This document shows, one piece after another, positions 1 through 8,810 of a DNA stretch of 34,852 nt (position 1 is the first letter of the stretch; each line of letters opens with the position of its first letter). Made by a program: the position numbers and the translations under genes. This stretch comes from Candidatus Firestoneibacteriota bacterium (GTDB lineage: Bacteria > Oederibacteriota > Muellerivitia > Muellerivitales > Muellerivitaceae), in NCBI GenBank assembly GCA_013286205.1, contig JABDGD010000022.1, positions 1-34,852 on the forward strand. The letters are read 5' to 3'. The notes beneath the pieces were generated by a model. It saw only the letters and a program-made list of their open reading frames with translations. It ran no database searches and was not told the DNA's origin.

Positions 1-1974
1 ATCGCTCACGAGCACGGGCCTTACCGCAAACTGTGGGATGTGTCCCGTGCTTTGGAAGGCCTGGTGCGTCACGTCTCCACCCACGCGGCGGGGATCATCA
101 TTGGCAATGAGCCTTTACTGGAATCCATTCCGGTTTGCCGCGGCACAGAAAATGACCTTTTGTCCCAATATGACATGAACGCCCTGAAGGATGTGGGGCT
201 GTTGAAACTGGATATTCTGGGTCTGCGTACCCTGAGCATCATCGACGATACCCTGCGGATGATAGAACACCATCGAAACATCAAACTGAATCTATCCGAA
301 ATACCTCTGGATGATCCGGCTACTTTCAAATTATTACGTGAAGCTAAAACGATGGGCATTTTTCAGTTGGAATCCCGTGGGATGCGGGATTACATGCGCA
401 AGTTGGAACCCTCGGAAATGGAAGACCTGATCGCGCTCTTGGCCCTTTACCGTCCGGGTCCGCTGGGCTCTGACATGGTGGATGATTTTATTCACCGTAA
501 AAAGGGTTTAGTGAAGGTTCAATATTTGCATCCGAAGTTAGAGCCCATTTTAAAGACCACCTATGGGGTCATTCTTTATCAGGAACAGGTGATGCGCATC
601 GCCAAAGACTTGGCGGGTTTTAGCCTGGGACAGGATGATATCTTGCGCCGGTCCATGGGCAGCAAAAACTACGAAAAAATGGAGCAGATGAGAAGCAAGT
701 TTTTAGCGGGGGCCCATGAGGCCAAAATACCCGCTGAGACCGCGGACGCTATTTTTGATCTGATGGCCAAGTTCGCCGGTTATGGTTTTAACAAGTCCCA
801 TAGCGCCGCTTACGCGCTTGTTTCTTATCAGACCGCGTATTTAAAAGCGCGCTACGCGCCGGAATTTATCTCGTCCCTTCTTACGGGCGAGTCGGGCAAC
901 CACGACAAAATTTCACAAAGCATTTTTGAGTGTAAAAAAATGGGGATCAAGGTTTTGCCGCCGGATGTGAATGAAAGCACGGATGTCTTTGGTGTGACGG
1001 CGGATGGAGCTATCCGTTTTTCGCTGTCCGCGATTAAAAATGTGGGTTTCCCGGCGGTGGAAGCGATCTTAAAGGGCAGGGCGGCTGGCCCCTATGAATC
1101 GTTATTTGATTTTTGCCAGAGGGTCGATTTAAAAACCTTTACGCCCAAAATGCTGGAGTCCCTTATCGCCGCGGGCGCTTTTGATTTCACCAAGACCTCC
1201 CGGACGGCGCTCAAAGCCGCGGCGGCCAAGGTTTTCCGCCAGGCGCAGGTGGATCAGGCGGACTCCCAATCGGGTCAAACCTCATTGTTTGAGTCCAAAG
1301 CCGAGGCCCCAAAGCTATCTTTGGATATTCCTGAGGAGTCACCCGCGCAAGCCCTCATGGCGGAGAAGGAACTTTTAGGTTTTTATCTTTCCGGCCATCC
1401 CTTGTCGGAACATGAATGGGAGCTGGAACACTATGTCACTCCGCTCAATGAGCTGGAGGAATTACCGAATGGCTTTGAAATGAGAGCGGCGGGGCTGATT
1501 CGTGGTTTTTCGAAGAGCATGGCCAAGAAAAGCCAGGAAGTTTATGCCCGTTTTACCATTGAAGACCTTCACTCTCATGTGGAAGTGATTGCCTGGCCCG
1601 AAACCTTTAAAAAATACGAAAAATTACTCGGCAAGGACAAACTGGTAGGCTTAAAGGGCCGGCTGGATAAAAGCGGGGACCGGATTCAGATTATCGCCAA
1701 TGAAATCATTGATATGAACGATATGGCGGTGAAATGGGCCAAAGGTGTGAAACTGAAGCTCAATGTGGTGGGAATGGATGAGGGGTTGCTGCCCCAGGTG
1801 AAAGCGATTTGCGAGAAATATAAGGGCGACGCGAAAGTTTACTTCCACATGCAGACGACCCATCATGGGTTAATGGTGCTGGAAGCGGAGGGAATTAAGG
1901 TGAAGCCCTCAAGAGCCTTCTTTAACGAGATATACGGCATATTGGGTGATGACAGTATTGAGATAGAATTGTAA
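1..1974 (+). CDS. dnaE: DNA polymerase III subunit alpha, C-terminal 657 residues (5' end outside window)
   Basis: This is the replicative DNA polymerase catalytic subunit. The frame is open from base 1, so the gene continues upstream; the first in-window start-like codon is not the real start. The segment LDILGLRTL matches the stretch that carries the third catalytic Asp in E. coli DnaE. It is followed by FQLESRGM, LYRPGPLGSDMVDDFI, YGVILYQEQVM, LRRSMG and FAGYGFNKSHSAAYALVSYQ, the diagnostic palm/fingers blocks of bacterial DnaE. A helix-hairpin-helix region and a beta-rich OB-fold-like segment (roughly in-window residues 485-565) follow. About 57% of a usual DnaE of roughly 1150 residues is present. 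The PHP domain and the first two catalytic Asp residues lie upstream. The frame is intact to the TAA stop, and a PilZ gene follows 40 nt later on the same strand. Confidence 0.97.
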   Translation: MAHEHGPYRKLWDVSRALEGLVRHVSTHAAGIIIGNEPLLESIPVCRGTENDLLSQYDMNALKDVGLLKLDILGLRTLSIIDDTLRMIEHHRNIKLNLSEIPLDDPATFKLLREAKTMGIFQLESRGMRDYMRKLEPSEMEDLIALLALYRPGPLGSDMVDDFIHRKKGLVKVQYLHPKLEPILKTTYGVILYQEQVMRIAKDLAGFSLGQDDILRRSMGSKNYEKMEQMRSKFLAGAHEAKIPAETADAIFDLMAKFAGYGFNKSHSAAYALVSYQTAYLKARYAPEFISSLLTGESGNHDKISQSIFECKKMGIKVLPPDVNESTDVFGVTADGAIRFSLSAIKNVGFPAVEAILKGRAAGPYESLFDFCQRVDLKTFTPKMLESLIAAGAFDFTKTSRTALKAAAAKVFRQAQVDQADSQSGQTSLFESKAEAPKLSLDIPEESPAQALMAEKELLGFYLSGHPLSEHEWELEHYVTPLNELEELPNGFEMRAAGLIRGFSKSMAKKSQEVYARFTIEDLHSHVEVIAWPETFKKYEKLLGKDKLVGLKGRLDKSGDRIQIIANEIIDMNDMAVKWAKGVKLKLNVVGMDEGLLPQVKAICEKYKGDAKVYFHMQTTHHGLMVLEAEGIKVKPSRAFFNEIYGILGDDSIEIEL

Positions 1975-2014
1975 ACAGGGTTGCCGATGAGCGTTGTTGT
2001 GAAGGGGAGTCGTG

Positions 2015-2410
2015 ATGAAAGTACCTAAAAGAATAGAAAAGCGCGGGTCGGTCAGGACGCAGGTATCCGTGCCGGTGAAATACCGCGTTTACGGCGAAGA
2101 TTCAAAACCTCAAAAAAGCTCTGTCACGGGCCATAGCAGGGATATTTCGGTCGGCGGGCTGAAACTGGCAGTGAAAGAACATGACCCGATTGGCACTGAA
2201 TTGGAATTGGAAATTATGCTGCCCCGTAACCTGGGCATGCATACCTCTGCCCGCGTGATTGGCAAGGTGGTGGGCCAGGACGAGTGGCGGGTGGACGGAA
2301 CGGTGACCCGCTTTAACCGGATTTCTTTTGTGGAGCCCGACAAAGACGCCCAGGTTTTGATTCTGCGGCTGATGTTTGAATTGATGCGGCAAAAAGGCTT
2401 ACGAAAGTAA
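2015..2410 (+). CDS. PilZ-domain protein, probable c-di-GMP receptor
   Basis: This is a 131-residue protein made almost entirely of one PilZ domain. Near the N-terminus RGSVR fits the RxxxR half of the c-di-GMP binding site, and about 30 residues on, DISVGG fits the D/NxSxxG half. Both are needed for ligand binding in known PilZ proteins. There is no signal peptide or membrane segment. ATG 2015 is preferred over the adjacent GTG at 2012 because GGGGAG (2004-2009) lies 5 nt before it. The gene follows dnaE by 40 nt and may be co-transcribed with it. Two diguanylate cyclases in the same window give it a plausible ligand source, but its output (motility, polysaccharide or other) cannot be read from sequence. 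Confidence 0.85.
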   Translation: MKVPKRIEKRGSVRTQVSVPVKYRVYGEDSKPQKSSVTGHSRDISVGGLKLAVKEHDPIGTELELEIMLPRNLGMHTSARVIGKVVGQDEWRVDGTVTRFNRISFVEPDKDAQVLILRLMFELMRQKGLRK

Positions 2411-2422
2411 TCCCTGATTTTT

Positions 2423-2447
2423 TAAGAAGCCGAAGACTCTTATTTTT
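2423..2447. terminator. Possible weak bidirectional terminator between convergent genes
   Basis: TAAGA (2423-2427) and TCTTA (2438-2442) can pair around a 10-nt loop. The stem is followed by five T on the plus strand and preceded by six A-pairing T on the other side. It lies between the PilZ stop and the stop of the convergent membrane protein. The stem is only 5 AT-rich pairs, so this is tentative. Confidence 0.3.
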
Positions 2448-4776
2448 GACATTCCCGAATTAAATCATCCAAATGCTGAACCGAAGCGTTCTTATAAGGA
2501 TCTGGGTGTAGATTTTGCGTATAAATGAAATCCACCAGGGCTTTTTTCTTTTGTTTTTCAGATAAATAAATTAAACCACGGCAATAAAAAGCCTCGGGGC
2601 TGGCCGTGTTGCCTGCCGCTTCGTTCACATAACGAAACGCTGTAGCTTTATCACCGGCCTGATAACGTTCAAAAGCCATTTGGGCCAAAATTTTAGAAGT
2701 GAAAGCGGCGTCGATGCTGAACGATTTCGCGGTTTGCTGACGGGCTTCCTCGGTTTTTCCCACTTTTTCCAAACTAGTGACCCAATTAAGAATGAAATAA
2801 GGGCTGGCGGGAGACCAGTAAACGGCCCGGCCATAAGCTTGTTCGGCTTTTTCTAGATATTCGCGGTTAAAAGCGCTGAGTACGGAATAAACACGGCCCT
2901 CGTCGTTGTGGTAATAGGCGTTGGCAGGGCTCATTTGGATGGATTTCTGATAACAGGTCAGCGCTTCCGGAAACCATTCCAGCGCCTGGGTCGTATCCAA
3001 TCGGCCTCTTTGTTCATAAGCCAGACCTTTATAGAGGTTGTACTTCACATCCCAGGGGAAAAGATTGACTGCCCGGCTCAAATAGTTAATTTCGGTATTG
3101 GAATAATAAATAAGAGCGTCAGAAGAAGTCTGCGCGTCGCGGTTTTTGACAGCACTGGAGTAAATATCACCCCGCCCATAAGCAATATCCGCCGCTAAGC
3201 GGCGAAGGGGGAATAAAAGAATTAGTGCAATCAGGGATGTGATGACAGTTTTTTGAAAATATAACGAGACGCGGGATGAAGGGGTATTGTCTTCTTTTTT
3301 GCCGAAATAGGTGAGAGAGGCCAATAGGAAAAACCAGACCAAATTGATCGCCGCCACGCCAAAACTGAAGAAGTTTTGAACTTGATAGGCTAAAGCGGAA
3401 GATAAAACCGCCATCAGATACCAGCGTTCATAGGCACCGCTGTTTTGATAGGCTTTTAGCCAATAAAAAACAAATGCCGCCAATAGTAAAAGATAAGAGG
3501 CCAATCCCAGAAGTCCGCTGGTGGACGCGATTTGAAGTAATTCGTTATGAGCCATGCGGGATGAAGTGAATAAACCGTCAATCTGATTAAATTCGATACC
3601 GCTGTAAAAGGGAAAGGCGATTTTAAAAGTATCTAAACCAGTGCCGAAGATCGGATTGGCTTTGATCATCATGACCGCCGGGCGCCAAATGTGTAAGCGC
3701 GAAGTGGCCAGGCTTTGAGACGCGTGAATGATTGAATCGAACAATCGTTGAATAAAAGACCAGCCGAAAAATAAAACAAAAACGCCCAATAGCGCCGAAG
3801 AGAAGGCTAGCTGAAATTTAGAAACCAGCGCCCAGCGCTGGCGGATCATTTCTTTCCATTTCTGGTTTTGAAAGGCCAAATAGAACCATGTTCCGGCGCC
3901 CAGAAGGGCCGCTAAAAAGCCTCCGCGGCTGGCGGTGCTTAAAAGGCCCAGAATGAGAATGGTGGTGACAAAAATTTTGACAGGCAAATATTGAAAGCGG
4001 CTGGCGTTGATGCAAAAAAGGGAAAGAAAAAGCAGGCCCAGAATGCGCGTGATAAAGCTGAAATTGTTGGAGGGGTCCAAATGCAGAAAGAGTTGGCTTT
4101 TAGCCGTGCCCAAAAATAGAAAGCCTGCGCCCAAAATGAGAAATAGTGAAAAGATGGGAGAAAAAACCGGCTGGGTTTGAACTCTGTCTTCTTGGGGGCG
4201 GAAGGACAGGGTTAAAAAGAGAGGAATGGCCATGGCGATATAGGCGGAAAGGAAGTTGGGGTTGCCCAGGGCCGCGAATTCACGGGTAGCGCTGATCGAA
4301 TCGGGATTCCATTGGATGAAGTCGAACTGAAAATGCTGGCCAATCGCGTAAAGCGAAGAAAAAAAGGCGCTGAGGGAAACGAAATAAAAGATCTTTTCGA
4401 TTCGCTCGGCATTTAAATAGCGGGACAGGATGAAATACCAGATGACGTAGGTTACAAGCGTGGAAAATCCGGCAAAGTTTTCATAGTCACCCCATAAACT
4501 GGTAACCCAGCTCAAACTAACGCCGGGAAGACAGGCGATACCCTGGCTGAGCAAGAAGAGCAGCAGGAATAACGCTAGCGGGCGAGTGGGTGTATGGCTT
4601 TTTTCTTTTAGTCCCAAAAGCAGCAGGGGAAGGGCCAATAAAACTAAAAAGGTAACTTTGGGGAGCTCAAATTGGTCATGGGTTTGGGTAAAAAACAGCA
4701 GAGGGGTGATGAAAAAACTGAAAAGCAGGGAAAGGCTGATGATTTTGTCGGTGATTTTTGAATTCAACAAGTTCAT
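2440..4776 (-). CDS. O-antigen ligase/polymerase-like (Wzy_C) membrane protein with C-terminal TPRs
   Basis: This is a 778-residue polytopic inner-membrane protein. About a dozen hydrophobic segments fill residues 10-530. The long periplasmic loop has GTGLDTF, FPFYSG and MAHNELLQIASTSGLLGL, the signature stretch of the Wzy_C/WaaL superfamily, in which an Arg/His-rich loop transfers glycan from an undecaprenyl carrier. The last 220 residues are soluble, with repeated helical pairs (AEQAYGRAVYWSPASPYF and similar) typical of TPRs. This ligase-plus-TPR form is common in uncultured lineages and also occurs among protein O-oligosaccharyltransferases. ATG 4776 is preceded by AGGAA at a short spacing. 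It is divergent from the polyamine operon. It could be an O-antigen ligase, a Wzy polymerase or a protein O-glycan ligase; sequence alone does not separate these. Confidence 0.85.
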   Translation of the reverse strand: MNLLNSKITDKIISLSLLFSFFITPLLFFTQTHDQFELPKVTFLVLLALPLLLLGLKEKSHTPTRPLALFLLLFLLSQGIACLPGVSLSWVTSLWGDYENFAGFSTLVTYVIWYFILSRYLNAERIEKIFYFVSLSAFFSSLYAIGQHFQFDFIQWNPDSISATREFAALGNPNFLSAYIAMAIPLFLTLSFRPQEDRVQTQPVFSPIFSLFLILGAGFLFLGTAKSQLFLHLDPSNNFSFITRILGLLFLSLFCINASRFQYLPVKIFVTTILILGLLSTASRGGFLAALLGAGTWFYLAFQNQKWKEMIRQRWALVSKFQLAFSSALLGVFVLFFGWSFIQRLFDSIIHASQSLATSRLHIWRPAVMMIKANPIFGTGLDTFKIAFPFYSGIEFNQIDGLFTSSRMAHNELLQIASTSGLLGLASYLLLLAAFVFYWLKAYQNSGAYERWYLMAVLSSALAYQVQNFFSFGVAAINLVWFFLLASLTYFGKKEDNTPSSRVSLYFQKTVITSLIALILLFPLRRLAADIAYGRGDIYSSAVKNRDAQTSSDALIYYSNTEINYLSRAVNLFPWDVKYNLYKGLAYEQRGRLDTTQALEWFPEALTCYQKSIQMSPANAYYHNDEGRVYSVLSAFNREYLEKAEQAYGRAVYWSPASPYFILNWVTSLEKVGKTEEARQQTAKSFSIDAAFTSKILAQMAFERYQAGDKATAFRYVNEAAGNTASPEAFYCRGLIYLSEKQKKKALVDFIYTQNLHPDPYKNASVQHLDDLIRECQK

Positions 4777-4870
4777 TTTTCCTAAAAAACTAAATTTTTA
4801 AAAATGAATTTTTGGAACGCTTCGACGAATGAAAACTTTTCAATTCTCAAGTGAAAAATCGATTTTGTCC

Positions 4871-4898
4871 TTGACACTATAGTCGATCGTTTTATACT
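4871..4898 (+). promoter_or_regulatory. Sigma70-type promoter of the polyamine operon
   Basis: A perfect -35 TTGACA (4871-4876) and a -10 TATACT (4893-4898) are separated by 16 nt. Transcription would begin near 4905, giving a leader of about 130 nt before speE. The spacer holds TCGATCGTT (4883-4891), whose exact reverse complement AACGATCGA recurs at 4984-4992 in the leader, so a pair of operator half-sites is possible. Confidence 0.7.
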
Positions 4899-4907
4899 TG
4901 AAAAATA

Positions 4908-4933
4908 ATTCTCCGGAAAATTTCGCGGAGAAT
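4908..4933 (+). promoter_or_regulatory. Hairpin in the speE 5' leader
   Basis: ATTCTCCG (4908-4915) and CGGAGAAT (4926-4933) are perfect reverse complements separated by 10 nt. They fall at the very start of the transcript predicted from the promoter at 4871-4898. No U-run follows, so it is not an intrinsic terminator. It could stabilise the mRNA 5' end or be a regulatory stem or protein site. The rest of the 4777-5037 intergenic stretch shows no gene. Confidence 0.45.
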
Positions 4934-5037
4934 GAAGGTTTCTCTACTCTCAATAGGCAGTTTTTCTCACTCGCCTTAACCACAACGATCGATTTTAGCC
5001 GATTATTTCCAACCCAATTGAATGGAGACGACTTTTC

Positions 5038-5982
5038 ATGGCCGACATTATTAGCCCGCATTGGCATATCGAGTTTTACGCCCCGGATGAAGCCCACATG
5101 AGGGGAATTACTAAGATTTATGCCTCGGAACAAACGGCCTATCAAAAAGTCGAAGTTATCCAATCCAGCCATTACGGCAAATGCCTGATTCTTGATGGAC
5201 ATATGCAGTCCGCTCAAGGCGATGAGTTCATCTATCACGAAAATTTAGTCCACCCAGCTATGACAACCCATCCGAACCCGAAAAAAGTTGTCATTATCGG
5301 CGGGGGCGAAGGCGCTACTTTATATGAAGTGCTCCGCCACAAAACAGTAGAGAAGTGCTGGATGATTGATATTGACCAGCGCGTGGTGGAACTTTGCGAC
5401 GAATATATGCCCGAATGGCATCGTGGGGCATTTAAAGACAAGCGCACCGTCCTCTTATATGAGGATGGCCGTAAGTTTTTGGAAAACAGTAACGAGAAGT
5501 TCGACGTTATCATTATTGATATTCCGGAACCGGTTGAAGAAGGCCCGGCTTATATGCTTTATACCGAAGAGTTTTACAAAATGGTGGCCACCAAACTGAC
5601 GGACGGCGGCATGGTTTCGCTTCAATCCGGCTGTTCGGCGGAAAAAGAACTGCGCTGCCTGGCGGCGGTTCATAACACGCTGAAAAAAGTGTTTCCGCTG
5701 GTTTATTCTTGGCCGGCGAACGTTCCTTCGTTTGATATTCCATGGAGCTTTACCATGGCCTCCATGAAAACCGATCCCAAACCGATGAAACGGGATCAAG
5801 TGGACAAGATTTTGAAGGAAAGAAACATTGGGACATTAAAGTATTATGACGGCGAGACCCACGAGGGTCTGTTTTTTGTCCCTAAATATATCCGCGACGG
5901 CTTTGTCAGCTTAACCACCATTATTCGCGATAACGCGCCCCTGACTTACCGGTTTATGGGCGAGGAGAAAAACGCTAAATAA
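5038..5982 (+). CDS. speE: Aminopropyltransferase, ACL5/Thermus-type (spermidine/thermospermine synthase family)
   Basis: This 314-residue cytosolic enzyme would transfer aminopropyl from decarboxylated AdoMet to a (poly)amine. The N-terminal beta domain has QSAQGDEFIYHENLVHPAM. The Rossmann core has the nucleotide loop GGGEGA (88-93), acidic D111, D143 and the active-site segment DIPEP (161-165), then EEGPAYMLYTEEFY. GGGEG followed by GPA.. LYT.EFY matches the plant ACL5 thermospermine synthase and Thermus agmatine/triamine aminopropyltransferase branch better than E. coli SpeE. The usual DxxDP motif has Glu at its fourth position (E164). GGAG lies 10 nt before ATG 5038. The stop TAA abuts the start of a PLP decarboxylase that could make its amine acceptor. 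The acceptor (putrescine, agmatine or spermidine) is not determined; no AdoMet decarboxylase or agmatine ureohydrolase gene is in the window. Confidence 0.88.
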   Translation: MADIISPHWHIEFYAPDEAHMRGITKIYASEQTAYQKVEVIQSSHYGKCLILDGHMQSAQGDEFIYHENLVHPAMTTHPNPKKVVIIGGGEGATLYEVLRHKTVEKCWMIDIDQRVVELCDEYMPEWHRGAFKDKRTVLLYEDGRKFLENSNEKFDVIIIDIPEPVEEGPAYMLYTEEFYKMVATKLTDGGMVSLQSGCSAEKELRCLAAVHNTLKKVFPLVYSWPANVPSFDIPWSFTMASMKTDPKPMKRDQVDKILKERNIGTLKYYDGETHEGLFFVPKYIRDGFVSLTTIIRDNAPLTYRFMGEEKNAK

Positions 5983-7506
5983 ATGTCTATCTTCGACGGT
6001 CAGGACAAAACTCCGCTCTATGACGCCGTCGTTAGCTACGCTAACGAGAATAAAATCTCGTTTCACACGCCCGGGCATAAACACGGCAAGGGAATCGCTA
6101 AAAATTTCCGGCAGTTTGTAGGCGAGAAGGTTTTCCGCCTCGACCTTTCGGTGATGAGCGAAGTGGATTCCCTTCACGAACCCAGTACGGTCATTAAAGA
6201 AGCCCAGGTTTTGGCCGCGCAGGCCTATGGGGCGGATTATTCTTTCTTCCTGGTCAACGGCACGACCGGCGGCAACCAGGCGATGATTCTCTCGGTCTGC
6301 GACCCTGGCGATAAAATCATCATCCCGCGCAACGCGCATAAATCGGTTATTTCGGCGGTGATTTTGGCCGGCGCGGATCCGGTTTATATCATGCCCAAAA
6401 TTGATGCTGGGACAGACCTCATTCTCAACTTAACTCCGGAACAGGTGGAAGAAGCCTGCCGCCAGCACCCGGACGCGAAAGCGGTTTTGGTCACAAATCC
6501 GACCTACTTTGGCTTAACGACCGATATTGAAGCCATCGCGGACATAGTCCATAAATATGACAAAATTTTATTGGTGGATGAGGCGCACGGCGGGCATCTG
6601 CACTTTCATTCAGGCTTGCCCAAGTCCGCTATCGACGCGGGCGCTGACATGTGTGTTCAATCCACCCACAAGCATTTGGCCGCTTTAAGTCAGGGTTCCA
6701 TGCTTCATGTGAAGGGTGTTCGGGTTGATATTATGCGGCTTAAAACGACTCTGCAAATGCTTCAAACTACCAGTCCCTCTTATATCATTTTGGCTTCTTT
6801 GGATATTTCCCGCTATCAAATGGTGCATGAAGGCGAGCAGATATTAGATGATGTCATCAAAATGTGTGAAGAAGCCCGTGCCGAGATTAACAAAATACCG
6901 GGTTTATCCTGCCTCACCCGCGAAACGGTTCAAAAGTTTCCTTCTCTAGATTTAGATGTGACTAAACTGACGGTTTCTACCAAGGGTTTGCCTTGTCTGG
7001 GTTATGACATGGCGAAGATATTAAACTCCGAATATGACATTCAAACCGAAATGTCTGATTTTCAAAATGTTCTTTTGTTTGTTTCCGGCGGAAACACGCC
7101 TAAAGAAATGAAAAAGTTTGTGGCGGCCCTGCGTAAAATTGTCGTGGATTATAAAGATATGTTTATTAATCAAAAGAAGCGCAAGAGCATTCTGTTTCCG
7201 CCCTTTGTGCCTCATAAAGAAGTCAATCCGCGCGAGGCTTTAACCAAGTTAACCCGAAAAATCCCCTTCAAGCGCTCAGTGGGCAAGGTTTGCGCTGAGA
7301 TTGTTTGTCCCTATCCGCCGGGTATTCCGGTGCTTTGCCCCGGGGAAGTCATCACCCAGGAAATTTATACTTACTTAATGAACGTTTTGGATTCGGGCGC
7401 CCGCATTAACGGTCAATCCGATGCCCGATTACAGACAATTAAGGTTTTAGAAGATGAGCCCGCTGGCGGGGCAAGTGATCAGAAGAAACTGTTTGTGGTC
7501 GGCTAA
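5983..7506 (+). CDS. speA: Orn/Lys/Arg decarboxylase, fold type I, probable arginine decarboxylase (SpeA of Bacillus type)
   Basis: This 507-residue PLP-dependent decarboxylase probably forms the polyamine precursor agmatine (or cadaverine/putrescine). Family marks in order are HTPGHKHG near residue 28, FFLVNGTTGGNQAMI near 87, VDEAHGGH with D199 to hold the PLP ring nitrogen and H202, and STHKHLAALSQGSMLH with K230 as the PLP Schiff-base lysine. The C-terminal domain carries CPYPPGIPVLCPGE, typical of the short Bacillus SpeA/YaaO form, which lacks the N-terminal wing domain of the longer enterobacterial enzymes. ATG starts on the base after the speE stop, with only a distant purine-rich stretch upstream, so translation is probably coupled. 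Arginine is favoured by the aminopropyltransferase partner; lysine or ornithine cannot be excluded. Confidence 0.88.
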   Translation: MSIFDGQDKTPLYDAVVSYANENKISFHTPGHKHGKGIAKNFRQFVGEKVFRLDLSVMSEVDSLHEPSTVIKEAQVLAAQAYGADYSFFLVNGTTGGNQAMILSVCDPGDKIIIPRNAHKSVISAVILAGADPVYIMPKIDAGTDLILNLTPEQVEEACRQHPDAKAVLVTNPTYFGLTTDIEAIADIVHKYDKILLVDEAHGGHLHFHSGLPKSAIDAGADMCVQSTHKHLAALSQGSMLHVKGVRVDIMRLKTTLQMLQTTSPSYIILASLDISRYQMVHEGEQILDDVIKMCEEARAEINKIPGLSCLTRETVQKFPSLDLDVTKLTVSTKGLPCLGYDMAKILNSEYDIQTEMSDFQNVLLFVSGGNTPKEMKKFVAALRKIVVDYKDMFINQKKRKSILFPPFVPHKEVNPREALTKLTRKIPFKRSVGKVCAEIVCPYPPGIPVLCPGEVITQEIYTYLMNVLDSGARINGQSDARLQTIKVLEDEPAGGASDQKKLFVVG

Positions 7507-7513
7507 CTCAAAT

Positions 7514-7541
7514 CCGTTTAACCTACAAAACGGCTTTTTTC
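7514..7541 (+). terminator. Intrinsic terminator of the polyamine operon
   Basis: CCGTTT (7514-7519) pairs with AAACGG (7528-7533) around an 8-nt loop, followed by C and a run of six T. It begins 7 nt after the speA stop and overlaps the last codons and stop of the convergent GGDEF gene, so one sequence serves as terminator and coding DNA. Confidence 0.7.
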
Positions 7542-8740
7542 TTAATATCCTCAAAGCGCCTCACGCAATTACGTCCCTGTGTTTTCGCCTCGTACATGGC
7601 TTTGTCCGCCCGGGCAATCAGGCCGCTGCTGCCGATTCCTTCCAGATCCTGATAAGTTGCCACGCCGATACTGACCGAAATTTGAAGCGTCGCTCCCCGG
7701 ATGACCACCTGATGGTCGCCTAAAACTTCCAGAATGCGCTGGGCCAAAATAGTGGAACCTTCCCCGTTCGTTGAAGGAAGAATGGCCACAAACTCATCGC
7801 CGGCGTAACGGGCCGCCAAATCCGTAGTTCTGAAAAGTGACGCGAATTTACCCGCGATTTGTTTTAAAAATTGATCGCCGGTGGAGTGACCATAAGTGTC
7901 GTTTATTTTTTTGAAATGATCCACATCAAGGAAGATCAGGGAAATGGGCTGATGGTAGCGCTTGGCCCGGTTGAGCTCGTAATCTAAAATCTGCTGAAAA
8001 TAGCGGCGGTTATAAAGACCAGTGAGTGTGTCTTTAAGCGCCATGTCTTCCACCTTGGCGAAGAGTTTGGCGTTTTCAATAGTCAAGGCGGCCTGGCGAG
8101 AGAAAATAATTAAAATTTCCTGGTGAAGCAGGCTGTCGGGTTTTTCGTAAACCAAGATACCGATGAGGCGGTCTCGAATTTCCAGGGGGATAATACCGGG
8201 AGATTTAATGTCCAGGGCGCTTTCGAAGAAACTGCTCAAACGGGTTTGATTCGAACTGATATCGTGAGGCAGTGGATTTAATTTTAAAAGTTCGGATTCT
8301 TCCTCGGGAGTGATGTAAACATGCGTTTCCTGTATTTTCTTTTCAGTGAAGCCGATAGATGAGAGGCCTTTCAGGTTGAAAGACGATTCTTCCTTGATGA
8401 AAATGACGGCTTTGGAGATTTCGGTGCCGGTTTTTAAACCTTTTAAGATAGCCTTCAGCAAAGCAGGGAGAGGTTTTGAAAATTGGAGTTCAGCGCTCGC
8501 GTGATACAATGACATCAGTCCTTTGTTCAGGGTGACGACGGCGCTTTGAAGCGGTTCGGTTTGAACAGGCGGTGCCGATAAGTTGGAGAATACCGCGATA
8601 TTTTTTTTAGAAGGCAAAGGAGTCATCCGTTTGCTGTGCTGAATTTGGCGTAGGTTGAGTGGGGATGACTGATTATAGGTAAGGGTATTTGAGCCCCAGG
8701 CATCAAAAAGAGTCTGATTTTGGAAAATGTTTACCGTCAA
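7523..8740 (-). CDS. GAF-GGDEF diguanylate cyclase with an AGDEF active-site motif
   Basis: This 405-residue soluble protein would make c-di-GMP from two GTP. An N-terminal GAF-like sensor spans about residues 60-215. A short helix leads into the GGDEF domain from about residue 230, with DTLTGLYNRRYF, DVDHFKKINDTYGH and RYAGDEFVAIL. The first Gly of the GGDEF signature is Ala. The inhibitory I-site RTTD lies five residues before AGDEF, so product feedback is expected. AGDEF enzymes can be active; V. cholerae VCA0965 is reported to be one. The frame opens at a TTG (8740) without a good Shine-Dalgarno, and ATG 8626 is the next candidate, so the N-terminus is uncertain. It is divergent from galE and convergent with speA. 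Confidence 0.85.
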   Translation of the reverse strand: MTVNIFQNQTLFDAWGSNTLTYNQSSPLNLRQIQHSKRMTPLPSKKNIAVFSNLSAPPVQTEPLQSAVVTLNKGLMSLYHASAELQFSKPLPALLKAILKGLKTGTEISKAVIFIKEESSFNLKGLSSIGFTEKKIQETHVYITPEEESELLKLNPLPHDISSNQTRLSSFFESALDIKSPGIIPLEIRDRLIGILVYEKPDSLLHQEILIIFSRQAALTIENAKLFAKVEDMALKDTLTGLYNRRYFQQILDYELNRAKRYHQPISLIFLDVDHFKKINDTYGHSTGDQFLKQIAGKFASLFRTTDLAARYAGDEFVAILPSTNGEGSTILAQRILEVLGDHQVVIRGATLQISVSIGVATYQDLEGIGSSGLIARADKAMYEAKTQGRNCVRRFEDIKKKAVL

Positions 8741-8810
8741 AAATTTGATATGTTTATGATGTGACAGCCGGATTTTAATGGGTTTTTTACTTTTCTAAAG
8801 GAACGAATCA

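Noticed and set aside
4840..5238. A 132-codon minus-strand frame between the ligase-like gene and speE
   Set aside because: It overlaps the speE start, promoter and leader in antisense. Its sequence shows no domain and the plus-strand signals are strong.
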